Assembly: GCA_018725485.1 (NCBI GenBank) | Contig: QLUP01000062.1 | Coordinates: 1 to 6,090, forward strand | Length of the DNA: 6,090 nt | From: Candidatus Lithacetigena glycinireducens | GTDB taxonomy: Bacteria > Coprothermobacterota > HKB111 | Direction: 5' to 3' | Part shown: positions 1-6,023 of the stretch, one piece after another | Position numbering within the stretch: the stretch's first letter is position 1 | Layout of the letters: each line of letters starts with the position of its first letter | Notes under the pieces: model-generated | Seen by the model: the letters and a program-made list of their open reading frames with translations, nothing else | Database searches by the model: none | Told to the model about the DNA's origin: nothing | Made by a program: the position numbers and the translations under genes

Positions 1-1
1 T

Positions 2-955
2 TATGGTAAGGTGGTATCAGCAATTAAGGCTTATAAAACTGAAAAAGAGGTATTATATGCCGAGCCTGACTATGTAGCCTATGTAGCAACAGTTATCACC
101 CCCAACGACCCCTACTATAAAGACCAGTGGGGTCTGCCCAAGATACAAGCTCCCGAAGCCTGGGGTGTGACCATAGGAAGTGATGCTATTAGGATTGCTA
201 TTCTGGATACTGGCATTGACCAGGATCATGAGGATTTAGCAGCTAAAATAGTGGTTAATAGAAACTTCACCACGAGCAGAACCGTTGACGACCTCTATGG
301 CCATGGTACCCCTGTGGCTGGAATTGCTACGGCTATAACCGATAACAGTAAAGGTATAGCCGGGACTTCCTGGCTTTCAACCCTTATGAATGGTAAGGTT
401 TTAGGTGACACTGGCAGTGGTCAATATAGCTGGATAGCCAGCGGGATTATCTGGGCCGCTGACACTGGAGCTAAAGTTATTAATATGAGCCTCGGGGGAG
501 GTTCAGCTTCCACCACCTTAGAAAACGCGGTTAACTATGCCTGGGGTAAGGGAGTAATTTTGGTAGCTGCCGCAGGGAATAGTAATACCTCTTCTCCTCT
601 TTACCCTGCTTATTACACCAATTGTATAGCGGTAGCGGCTACTGACCTAAATGATAGCAAGGCTTCCTTTTCCAGCTTCGGAGGCTGGGTAGATATTGCT
701 GCTCCAGGAGTAAGCATTCTTTCCACCTTACCTAACCACAGGAACAGAATAAAAATCAGAGACTACGGTAGCCTGAGCGGGACTTCCATGGCCACTCCTT
801 TTGTAGCAGGAGTTGCTGGACTGGTTTGGGCAAAAAATGGTAGTATGACTAATGCGAAAGTGAGAGACCGAATTGAAGCAGGTGCAGATGAAGTAGGAAC
901 CATATGGTCTGTTTATAACATAAAACGACTTAACGCTTACAATGCTGTAAAATAA
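2..955 (+). CDS. Subtilisin-family (S8) serine protease, thermitase-like, 5'-truncated by window edge
   Basis: Probably an exported endopeptidase. The reading frame is open to the left edge, so the GTG at 11 is not the true start; the signal peptide and most of the propeptide lie outside. Numbering from that codon, residues 3-25 resemble the end of an I9 propeptide (AIKAYK, LYAEPDYV). The mature domain probably begins near TPNDPYYKDQWGLPKIQAPEAW (30-51), a thermitase/fervidolysin-like N-terminus. The triad is visible: Asp66 (AILDTGID), His98 (YGHGTPVAG) and Ser259 (SGTSMATPFVAG), with oxyanion Asn190 (AAAGNS). The GHGTHVAG box has Pro instead of the usual second His. The protein ends soon after the catalytic domain, with no C-terminal extension, anchor or repeat. 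It is convergent with the operon to its right and separated from it by a terminator. Family assignment is firm; substrate is unknown, with nutritional proteolysis or protein quality control outside the cell as possibilities. Confidence 0.95.
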   Translation, partial: YGKVVSAIKAYKTEKEVLYAEPDYVAYVATVITPNDPYYKDQWGLPKIQAPEAWGVTIGSDAIRIAILDTGIDQDHEDLAAKIVVNRNFTTSRTVDDLYGHGTPVAGIATAITDNSKGIAGTSWLSTLMNGKVLGDTGSGQYSWIASGIIWAADTGAKVINMSLGGGSASTTLENAVNYAWGKGVILVAAAGNSNTSSPLYPAYYTNCIAVAATDLNDSKASFSSFGGWVDIAAPGVSILSTLPNHRNRIKIRDYGSLSGTSMATPFVAGVAGLVWAKNGSMTNAKVRDRIEAGADEVGTIWSVYNIKRLNAYNAVK

Positions 956-988
956 CACCAAGAATTCATAATTTCAGTTAGATAAAAG

Positions 989-1016
989 AAAACCCCCTGT
1001 TTTACAGGGGGTTTTT
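989..1016. terminator. Bidirectional rho-independent terminator between convergent units
   Basis: A perfect 8-bp GC-rich stem (CCCCCTGT at 993-1000 pairing with ACAGGGGG at 1004-1011) closes a TTT loop. It is extended by AAAA (989-992) facing TTTT (1012-1015). Read on the plus strand, the hairpin is followed by TTTTTCTT and would end the protease transcript, about 35 bases after its stop. Read on the minus strand it is followed by TTTTCTTTTATC and would end the long operon. The symmetry suits the convergent gene arrangement. Confidence 0.9.
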
Positions 1017-1038
1017 CTTGTGTTCTCTAATATCAAGG

Positions 1039-1274
1039 TTAGAGCGCTGGATTATATCGTTTTAGGGATATTTCCAATTTTTCTGCCCAGGTTATGGCTT
1101 TTAATTGACTTTTTTCTCTATTAGCCGGGACAGTTATAAACTCCTCTTCACCAAAAAAATAGTTACCTTCAAGCGAGTAAAAAACAACCAGGGTGTTATT
1201 CAATTAAGCCCCACGAATTCAACATCAAAGGCATATTCATAGTTTACCTCGGTAAGTAGGGATGAGATAAACAT
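1039..1274 (-). pseudogene. Broken or frameshifted small gene of unknown function (about 77 aa if joined)
   Basis: Two short minus-strand frames look like pieces of one protein. The first runs from an ATG at 1274-1272, inside the end of the DUF454 gene, to a TGA at 1202-1200. It encodes 24 residues ending EVNYEYAFDVEFVGLN. The second is open from a TTG at 1203-1201 to a TAA at 1041-1039. It encodes 54 residues, including NNTLVVFYSLEGNYFFG, then EEEFITVPANREKSQ, an amphipathic stretch, and KRYNPAL at the end. A shift of one base near 1200 joins them into about 77 residues. The composition looks protein-like rather than random: mixed charged and hydrophobic residues, a VVFY beta-like stretch and a Lys/Glu-rich helix. 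I do not recognise the family and see no catalytic motif or membrane segment. The second frame alone, started at TTG with GTGGGG five bases upstream, is a possible intact 54-residue gene. Another possibility is that only the 3' end of a formerly longer gene survives. It is the last coding trace of the operon, about 23 bases before the terminator hairpin. Confidence 0.42.
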
Positions 1275-1647
1275 GAACCGTCACCGATAAGGCAATAAAT
1301 AAAAGCAGTAATCTTAACGGGATATGGTTAAGTACATAAAAAGAAGTGTAAATAATAGTTCCCCAGAGGAGAATAAGGGTAAATATTTTAAAAAATAGCG
1401 AGACGCCTTTACCTTCTTGATAATTTCGGATATACCTCCCAAAAATTCGGTTGTGCATAACCCAGAGATATAGCTTTTCCGAACTATTAAAATAACACCA
1501 GGCAGATAGTAGAAGCAAGGGTGTGGTTGGTAAAAGGGGGATGAAGATACCGATAATCCCCAATAAAAGGGAAATGGTTCCGGCAATTATAAGCAACATT
1601 TTAACCAAACTATTATTTTCGTGATTTTTAGCGGTTCTATTGGACAT
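1237..1647 (-). CDS. DUF454 / YbaN-family small inner-membrane protein
   Basis: A 136-residue integral membrane protein matching the DUF454 (COG2832, E. coli YbaN) family, whose biochemical function is unknown. The family signature is present: GIFIPLLPTTPLLLLSAWCY at residues 34-52, then a Phe/Ser-containing segment, LYLWVMHNRIFGRYIRNYQ (59-77) and a C-terminal hydrophobic pair. Predicted membrane segments by eye are about 17-36 (running into the PLLPTTP loop, possibly re-entrant), 84-106 and 110-129. The length is slightly above the E. coli protein (about 125), owing to a polar N-terminal tail (residues 1-16). An internal Met17 is an alternative start. Neither start has a recognisable Shine-Dalgarno sequence. 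The gene begins 11 bases after the phosphoglycerate mutase-like gene's stop, so it may depend on translational coupling. Its stop TGA overlaps an ATG (ATGA) leading only to a 14-codon frame. The context does not identify its job. Confidence 0.85.
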   Translation of the reverse strand: MSNRTAKNHENNSLVKMLLIIAGTISLLLGIIGIFIPLLPTTPLLLLSAWCYFNSSEKLYLWVMHNRIFGRYIRNYQEGKGVSLFFKIFTLILLWGTIIYTSFYVLNHIPLRLLLLFIALSVTVHVYLIPTYRGKL

Positions 1648-1658
1648 TTAATAAATAA

Positions 1659-2879
1659 TCAAGCACCGAACTTTTCAGCATAACCAGCCAGGTCTAATAT
1701 AGTGGGCATCAAATCTATTCCTCTTATGCGATTCAAACCACCACGTGCAGCAGCTCTTTCAGAAAAAGTGTTAACAATATCCTTTCTTACGTCACCGGTA
1801 ATAAGAAGAGGTACCGGGTCACCCGAATGATCACCTACGGAAATGGGGGAGGAATGGTCAGCGGTAATAACCAGGGTGCCCTTAAAATCTTTCAAAGGAG
1901 TGATTGCCTCATCTATTCTTTCAATTACCCTTACTTTCATTTCAAAGTTTCTGTCATGTGAGGATAAGTCACAGGTTTTAATATTCACAAATACTATATT
2001 GTATTCCTCTAAAAGTTTCAGGGCAGTTAATATCATTTGTTTCATATCCGTATCATATGAACCTGTGGCAAAAGGAAAATCCGGAGCATATAAACCAACC
2101 AGGCGAGCAATTCCTTTAATAAGCCCAACTTCGGCTACAAATGCTCCCCGTAGATGGTATTTTTCCTCAAAGGAGGGAAGGTGAGGAACCAGGCCTGCTC
2201 CCCGTGATAGAATTATGTTAGCCGGATTTTCTCCCTTTTGTTGTCGTTCCTTATTAACCGGGTGCGAGGAAAGAAGGTGGTAAGAAAGCCTGGTAAACTT
2301 ATTAATAATACTGGCAGTTTTTATGGCTTCGAGCGAATTATCCCGAGGTTTTGCTTCTAAGACTGATGATTCGTCTCGGTGCGGGTCAGTGTCTGAGATA
2401 TGGGGACTTAACCCTTCTCCTCGTAATACCAGGGCTCCGCGATGTTCTACCGATTCTTTGAACATAATTTTAATATTATCAATTTCCAGGTTATTCACAG
2501 TTTCTGCCAGCAAGGAAGTGCCTTCGCTGATTCTACCCGCCCGGCGGTCTTTGATTACCAGTTTGGGTGTAGAGGTAGCAAAATTACATCTGAAGGCGAT
2601 ATCTCCCCCTTTTACTTCCATGCCAATGCCAATTGCTTCAAAAGGTCCTCTGCCTGTATAGTATTTGTAGGGGTCATATCCAAGAATTGCCAGGTGGGAA
2701 GTGTCACTGCCTGGTTTAATACCCGGGGCTATAGGGTCCATAATTCCCAATATACCTTGAGAAGCCAGGTAATCAAAGTTAGGTTTATGCGCTTTTTCCA
2801 GTGGAGTATAGCCGTTGGTCAGCCTGTCTCCCATGCCATCGCAGATGAGAACCAGGATTTTATTCCTCATATCAGCCAT
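1659..2879 (-). CDS. apgM: Archaeal-type 2,3-bisphosphoglycerate-independent phosphoglycerate mutase (ApgM/iPGM-2 family)
   Basis: A 406-residue cytoplasmic metalloenzyme of the alkaline-phosphatase superfamily, predicted to interconvert 3- and 2-phosphoglycerate through a phosphoserine intermediate. Length is normal for the archaeal-type family (about 400-410), well below the roughly 510 residues of the bacterial GpmI type. Motifs in order: LICDGMGDR with metal ligand Asp14, TPLEKAHKPNFDYLA (25-39), PGSDTSHLAILGYDP (56-70) with Ser58 as expected phospho-acceptor, GRGPFEAIGIGM (76-87), ISDTDPH (161-167), CDLSSHDRNFE (303-313) with metal-type Asp304/His308, and ADHSSP..VGDHSGDPVPLLI (340-360) with Asp341, His342 and His351. 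The start at Met1 is favoured over Met4 by AAGGGG seven bases upstream. That site is formed by the last two sense codons of the flavoprotein gene, whose stop lies four bases before this ATG. Related subfamilies have been proposed as homoserine kinases, so the substrate is less certain than the fold. Confidence 0.88.
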   Translation of the reverse strand: MADMRNKILVLICDGMGDRLTNGYTPLEKAHKPNFDYLASQGILGIMDPIAPGIKPGSDTSHLAILGYDPYKYYTGRGPFEAIGIGMEVKGGDIAFRCNFATSTPKLVIKDRRAGRISEGTSLLAETVNNLEIDNIKIMFKESVEHRGALVLRGEGLSPHISDTDPHRDESSVLEAKPRDNSLEAIKTASIINKFTRLSYHLLSSHPVNKERQQKGENPANIILSRGAGLVPHLPSFEEKYHLRGAFVAEVGLIKGIARLVGLYAPDFPFATGSYDTDMKQMILTALKLLEEYNIVFVNIKTCDLSSHDRNFEMKVRVIERIDEAITPLKDFKGTLVITADHSSPISVGDHSGDPVPLLITGDVRKDIVNTFSERAAARGGLNRIRGIDLMPTILDLAGYAEKFGA

Positions 2880-2883
2880 TTTG

Positions 2884-4284
2884 TTACCCCTTATTTAGTG
2901 ATTCGTAACCTTCCCGGCGAAGGATGGATTTAGCGGTTACTATGCCCGATACTGCTGATTGAACCAATCCACGGGTTATCCCGGCGCCATCGCCTGCAGC
3001 AAAAAGACCTTCTATTTTCGTTTCCAATTCTGGACTCAAATCCATCCTCAAAGAGTAGAACTTAACTTCTACCCCGTAAAGCAGGGTGTAGGGAGAATAA
3101 ACACCAGGAGCTATACTGTCAAAGGCTTTGAGCATTTCCAGAATATTGGTCATATGACGGTAAGGTAAGACAAAGCTTAAATCTCCAGGAGTTGCCGTAG
3201 ATAAGGTTGGTACCACCAGGGAATTTTTAATTCTATCTACGGTGGATCTCCTGCCAGAGAGTAAATCACCCAACCTTTGAATAATAATATTTCCCCCCAG
3301 TAGGTTTGCCAGGCGAGCTATATACCTTCCATAGCCAATAGGGTCTTTGAAAGGTTCGGTAAAAGTGGTGCTTACCAGTATGGCAAAGTTGGTATTGCGA
3401 GTTTTTTTATCGGCATAACTATGACCATTTACGGTGATAGTGTAGTCAGCGCACTCCTGCACGACCTCTCCATGAGGACACATGCAAAAAGTTCTAACCT
3501 TGTCTTCAAAAGGCTTGGAATACCTTTGCAGTTTTATTTCATAGAAGATATCGGTCAGATGTTCCAGAACTGGTGCTTCTACCTCAACCCTGACACCAAT
3601 ATCCACCGGGTTTCTCTCCAGGTGAAGGTTCAATCTATGAGCTTCCTTCTGAATCCAGGAGGAACCCTCCCGACCGGGAGCTAAAACTACATATTTTGCT
3701 TTGAACTCTTCTCCTTTTTCTGTGATTACACCAACCACTTTCCCTTCTTCTACCATTATTTCTTTCACCGCGGTCTTGTCAAGAAAGTCCAGGTTTTGTG
3801 ATAGGTAATCCTGCATAGCAGCAGATATCTTATAGGCATTATCGGTACCCAGATGTCTGATTTTCATTGGGGTAAATTTCATACCAGCTACGGATATCTT
3901 TTTTTCCCACTCCAGGGTGGCTTCACTGTCCAGGCCGTACACCCTTTCAGCTGGAGCACCGAATTTGAGATAAGTATTTTCTACTTTTTGAGATAAGATT
4001 TCCAATTCCTGGGCAGGTAGGTATCTGGAAAGATGACCTCCAACATCCTGACTGAAAGTGAGCTTTCCATCCGAGAAGGCTCCAGCTCCACCAAAACCTG
4101 ATAATACCTGGCAGGGTTTGCAAAAAATACAAACTCCTTTTTCATTCATCGGGCAGGAGCGGTCTTTTATAGAGGGACCTCTTTCCAGCAATAAAACTTT
4201 CAGCGCTGGAACTTTTTCTGTCAATTCCAGGGCGGTGAAAATCCCGGAAGGTCCAGCCCCCACGATGATTACATCATAAACCAC
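2884..4284 (-). CDS. COG2509-family FAD-dependent dehydrogenase/oxidoreductase with N-terminal cysteine cluster
   Basis: A 466-residue cytoplasmic flavoprotein of the uncharacterised FAD-dependent dehydrogenase family; substrate and electron partner are unknown. The N-terminal Rossmann FAD site is clear: DVIIVGAGPSG (4-14) and the acidic strand end LLLERG (31-36; Glu34 for the ADP ribose). A cysteine cluster follows, Cys44, Cys52, Cys55 and Cys58, then the hallmark GFGGAGAFSDGKL (63-75). A mid-domain motif RTFCMCPHGEVV (264-275) adds Cys267 and Cys269. The C-terminal FAD-closing motif is GLFAAGDGAGITRG (426-439). There is no signal peptide or membrane segment. The start is GTG at 4284-4282: an in-frame TAG ends at 4288 and no other start fits before the Rossmann motif. 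The start lies within the end of the upstream SRPBCC gene (11-base overlap), and AAGGAG sits ten bases upstream. The overlaps suggest tightly coupled expression with the SRPBCC protein and the aminotransferase. The cysteines could bind an Fe-S cluster or zinc, or act in redox; this is inference. Confidence 0.88.
   Translation of the reverse strand: MVYDVIIVGAGPSGIFTALELTEKVPALKVLLLERGPSIKDRSCPMNEKGVCIFCKPCQVLSGFGGAGAFSDGKLTFSQDVGGHLSRYLPAQELEILSQKVENTYLKFGAPAERVYGLDSEATLEWEKKISVAGMKFTPMKIRHLGTDNAYKISAAMQDYLSQNLDFLDKTAVKEIMVEEGKVVGVITEKGEEFKAKYVVLAPGREGSSWIQKEAHRLNLHLERNPVDIGVRVEVEAPVLEHLTDIFYEIKLQRYSKPFEDKVRTFCMCPHGEVVQECADYTITVNGHSYADKKTRNTNFAILVSTTFTEPFKDPIGYGRYIARLANLLGGNIIIQRLGDLLSGRRSTVDRIKNSLVVPTLSTATPGDLSFVLPYRHMTNILEMLKAFDSIAPGVYSPYTLLYGVEVKFYSLRMDLSPELETKIEGLFAAGDGAGITRGLVQSAVSGIVTAKSILRREGYESLNKG
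2887..2892 (-). promoter_or_regulatory. Ribosome binding site of the apgM-like gene, embedded in the upstream gene's last codons
   Basis: AAGGGG on the minus strand, seven bases before the ATG at 2879. It coincides with the final AAG-GGG codons of the FAD gene, so ribosomes finishing that gene uncover or reuse it. It favours Met1 over the in-frame Met4. Confidence 0.65.
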
Positions 4285-4717
4285 CTTCTATTTTCTCCTT
4301 CAGGGCTGACAGCATCCCTTTAGCATTCTGGGTAACCACCGCTTTAGCCATAGGACCAACAAACGCTTCCAGCACGGGGACGCCTATATCAAAGTCAATT
4401 TTTAATTCTACCAAATTCAAGTTTTCCGCAACCGGTATTACTTTCCAGTGTCCTTCAAATTTAGAGATGTCACCTTCGGTAAGTTTATAATGAACAGTAA
4501 GGTTTTCCAGGTCATAAGTATCTTTTTCCGTCCATCGCAGGGTTATTCCAGAAGCAGAAGTGGTCCATTTAGACATCACATACCCTTCACCTCTTTCCAC
4601 TATTTCAATTTTTTTTATGGCATTCATGTATTGTGGATATGCTTCTAAATCCATTATTATTTCAAATATTTTTCTGGAATCACCTTTAATTTCTATATTT
4701 TCTATAACTACGGGCAT
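4274..4717 (-). CDS. SRPBCC (START-like/COQ10) superfamily protein, polyketide cyclase/dehydrase-type
   Basis: A 147-residue soluble protein of the helix-grip (Bet v 1/START-like) superfamily, similar in layout to polyketide cyclase/dehydrase and COQ10-like proteins that bind lipids, quinones or other hydrophobic ligands. The visible pattern is a first beta strand (VVIENIEIKG, 3-12), then the characteristic IFEIIMDLEAYPQYMNAIKK (17-36), equivalent to the family's DxExYPxF box. Alternating strands follow, including WTTSASGITLRWTEKDTYD (51-69), and a long C-terminal amphipathic helix from about 115 to 144 (VPVLEAFVGPM, then NAKGMLSALKEKIEG). Length is typical of a stand-alone single domain. The ATG overlaps the stop of the aminotransferase gene (TAATG), and a perfect AGGAGG lies six bases upstream inside that gene. 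Its 3' end overlaps the flavoprotein gene by 11 bases. The ligand cannot be read from sequence. Being between an aminotransferase and a flavoprotein suggests it binds or presents an intermediate or cofactor for them, which is inference. Confidence 0.82.
   Translation of the reverse strand: MPVVIENIEIKGDSRKIFEIIMDLEAYPQYMNAIKKIEIVERGEGYVMSKWTTSASGITLRWTEKDTYDLENLTVHYKLTEGDISKFEGHWKVIPVAENLNLVELKIDFDIGVPVLEAFVGPMAKAVVTQNAKGMLSALKEKIEGGL
4295..4300 (-). promoter_or_regulatory. Ribosome binding site supporting the GTG start of the FAD gene
   Basis: AAGGAG on the minus strand with a ten-base spacer to the GTG at 4284-4282. It lies within the last codons of the SRPBCC gene. No ATG exists in frame between the preceding TAG and the FAD-binding motif, so this site and the GTG define the start. 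Confidence 0.65.
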
Positions 4718-5967
4718 TAATAACCTCCTAATAATTTTACGGTTTCAGAGACTGATTTTCGGAAAGCTTCACCCACAGTGATTATTTCCTCCTCGGTTAT
4801 AATTAAAGGAGGTTCTATACGGATGACTTTCGGGTTGTTAAGCGTGTAAACAACAATAACCCCGTTTTCCACCATTTTCATCATGGTTGAACCGGCATAT
4901 CCTGCATTTATAAATTCTACGCCCAGTAACAAACCTTTTCCTCGGACCTCTTTAATGAAAGCTGGAAATTCATCAGCAGTTTTTTGAAGTTCACTTTTTA
5001 GTTTTAAACCTCTGGTGTAAGCTTTTTCAGCGATATTTTCTTCCACCAACACCTGAAGAGAGGCCAGGACTGCAGTAGCCGCCAGAGGATTACCACCAAA
5101 AGTGGAGGTATGTATTAAAGGTACCGGTTCAAAGGCTTTCCAGACTTCTGGAGTACCGATGAAAACTCCCACGGGTAAAATGCCGCCACCCAGAGCCTTG
5201 GCTAATACCATAATATCAGGACATACCCTCTCTTCTTCACAGGCAAAATTGTAACCGCATCTTCCCATAGCAGTTTGAATTTCATCAACAATAAGGAGAA
5301 CTCCTTTCTTTTTAGTGATTTCTCTTACTGCAGTCATATATCCAGCTGGTGGTACATTTATACCACCTTCACCCTGAACAGGCTCTACAATAAAAGCTGC
5401 AGTTGTTTCCGTTATAGCTTGTTCCAGGGCGTTGGCATCTCCGAAGGGAATAAAGGTTACATCCTGCAGGAGAGGTTCAAAAGGAACTCTGAAAACATCT
5501 CGTCCGGTAACGCTTAAAGAACCAAAAGTTTTGCCATGGTATCCATTGTGAGTAGCAATAATATGTGGTTTTTTGGTATAAAGCCGGGCTAATTTCAAAG
5601 CACCTTCCACAGCTTCCGTCCCGGAGTTTCCAAAAAACGAATATTGTAAATCTCCCGGGGTTAGTTTGGCTAACATCTCGGCAGCCTTAGCCAGGGGCTC
5701 GTTCAAAAATATTTTAGCAGAAAGAGGCATTTTGTTTAGCTGATTAATAACAGTGCTGACAATTCTGGGGTGGCGGTGACCGAAATTAAATACCCCATAC
5801 CCACCCAGACAGTCCAGGTAGCGGTTGCCTAAATTATCATAGATAGCACAACCTAAGGCTTCGCTTTCCAGGTTAGCACAACCAGAAACCTTCATCAGCC
5901 GGGCAAGTGAAGGGTTTAAGTATTTTAAATATTTTTCATAAACAAGTTCAGAGTTGTTATTTTCCAT
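4717..5967 (-). CDS. Class III PLP-dependent aminotransferase, putrescine aminotransferase-like
   Basis: A fold-type I, subgroup III transaminase that moves an omega-amino group from a diamine or amino acid to a 2-oxo acid (typically 2-oxoglutarate) using pyridoxal phosphate. Numbering from the chosen start (416 residues), landmarks are LDCLGGYGVFNFGHRHP (51-67), the phosphate-binding NSGTEA (114-119), GYHGKT (142-147), VEPVQGEGG (194-202), the cofactor-ring VDEIQT (227-232; Asp228, Gln231), the Schiff-base Lys257 in AKALGGG, and TSTFGGNP (287-294). The CLGGYGVFNFGH block and the C-terminal NNPKVIRIEPPL closely resemble E. coli putrescine aminotransferase (PatA/YgjG), but the N-terminus is shorter than that enzyme's (459 residues). 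Ornithine, GABA or another amine remains possible. The start at 5967 is preferred over the ATG at 6003 because GGAGG lies six bases before it, and the upstream ATG falls within the likely promoter. It is the first gene of the operon, and its final codons contain the next gene's AGGAGG. Confidence 0.9.
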   Translation of the reverse strand: MENNNSELVYEKYLKYLNPSLARLMKVSGCANLESEALGCAIYDNLGNRYLDCLGGYGVFNFGHRHPRIVSTVINQLNKMPLSAKIFLNEPLAKAAEMLAKLTPGDLQYSFFGNSGTEAVEGALKLARLYTKKPHIIATHNGYHGKTFGSLSVTGRDVFRVPFEPLLQDVTFIPFGDANALEQAITETTAAFIVEPVQGEGGINVPPAGYMTAVREITKKKGVLLIVDEIQTAMGRCGYNFACEEERVCPDIMVLAKALGGGILPVGVFIGTPEVWKAFEPVPLIHTSTFGGNPLAATAVLASLQVLVEENIAEKAYTRGLKLKSELQKTADEFPAFIKEVRGKGLLLGVEFINAGYAGSTMMKMVENGVIVVYTLNNPKVIRIEPPLIITEEEIITVGEAFRKSVSETVKLLGGY

Positions 5968-5973
5968 ATTAAA

Positions 5974-5978
5974 CCTCC
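5974..5978 (-). promoter_or_regulatory. Ribosome binding site deciding the aminotransferase start
   Basis: GGAGG (within TGGAGGT on the minus strand) with a six-base spacer to the ATG at 5967-5965. The longer candidate start at 6003 has no such site. This sets the protein at 416 rather than 428 residues. Confidence 0.8.
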
Positions 5979-5992
5979 AGTGGTTATATTCA

Positions 5993-6023
5993 ATTATATA
6001 CATAATTATAATCTTTTTGTCAG
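5993..6023 (-). promoter_or_regulatory. Candidate sigma-70-type promoter of the operon
   Basis: On the minus strand, CTGACA (6023-6018) resembles a -35 box. It is followed after 17 bases by TATATA (6000-5995), or after 19 bases by a perfect TATAAT (5998-5993). A start point near 5986 would give a leader of about 20 bases containing only the GGAGG ribosome site. The surrounding DNA is very AT-rich, so chance matches are possible, but position and 5' context fit. I see no riboswitch-like leader or obvious operator. The rest of the stretch from 6024 to 6090 holds no gene I can support. Confidence 0.42.

Noticed and set aside
728-961. Minus-strand frame of 77 codons overlapping the protease end
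   Set aside because: It is antisense to the Ser-motif region of the protease, has no domain, and would have to cross the terminator region.
1198-1240. ATGA junction giving a 14-codon frame after the DUF454 gene
   Set aside because: The peptide (MNMPLMLNSWGLIE) ends at once and is not protein-like; the two neighbouring frames look more like coding sequence.
1314-1586. Second minus-strand frame of 90 codons inside the DUF454 gene
   Set aside because: It is an alternate frame of a gene with a clear family signature, and its translation is not family-like.
1843-2661. Two plus-strand open frames (113 and 112 codons) opposite the apgM-like gene
   Set aside because: They are rich in Ser and have no motif; they mirror the codon pattern of the real minus-strand gene.
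2442-2933. Plus-strand open frame of 163 codons
   Set aside because: It lies opposite the apgM-like gene, whose motifs are unmistakable. The translation has no recognisable domain and no ribosome site, so it is an antisense shadow.
5965-6003. Longer aminotransferase start at 6003
   Set aside because: It has no ribosome site, its ATG falls within the predicted promoter spacer, and the extra 12 residues do not resemble the family N-terminus.
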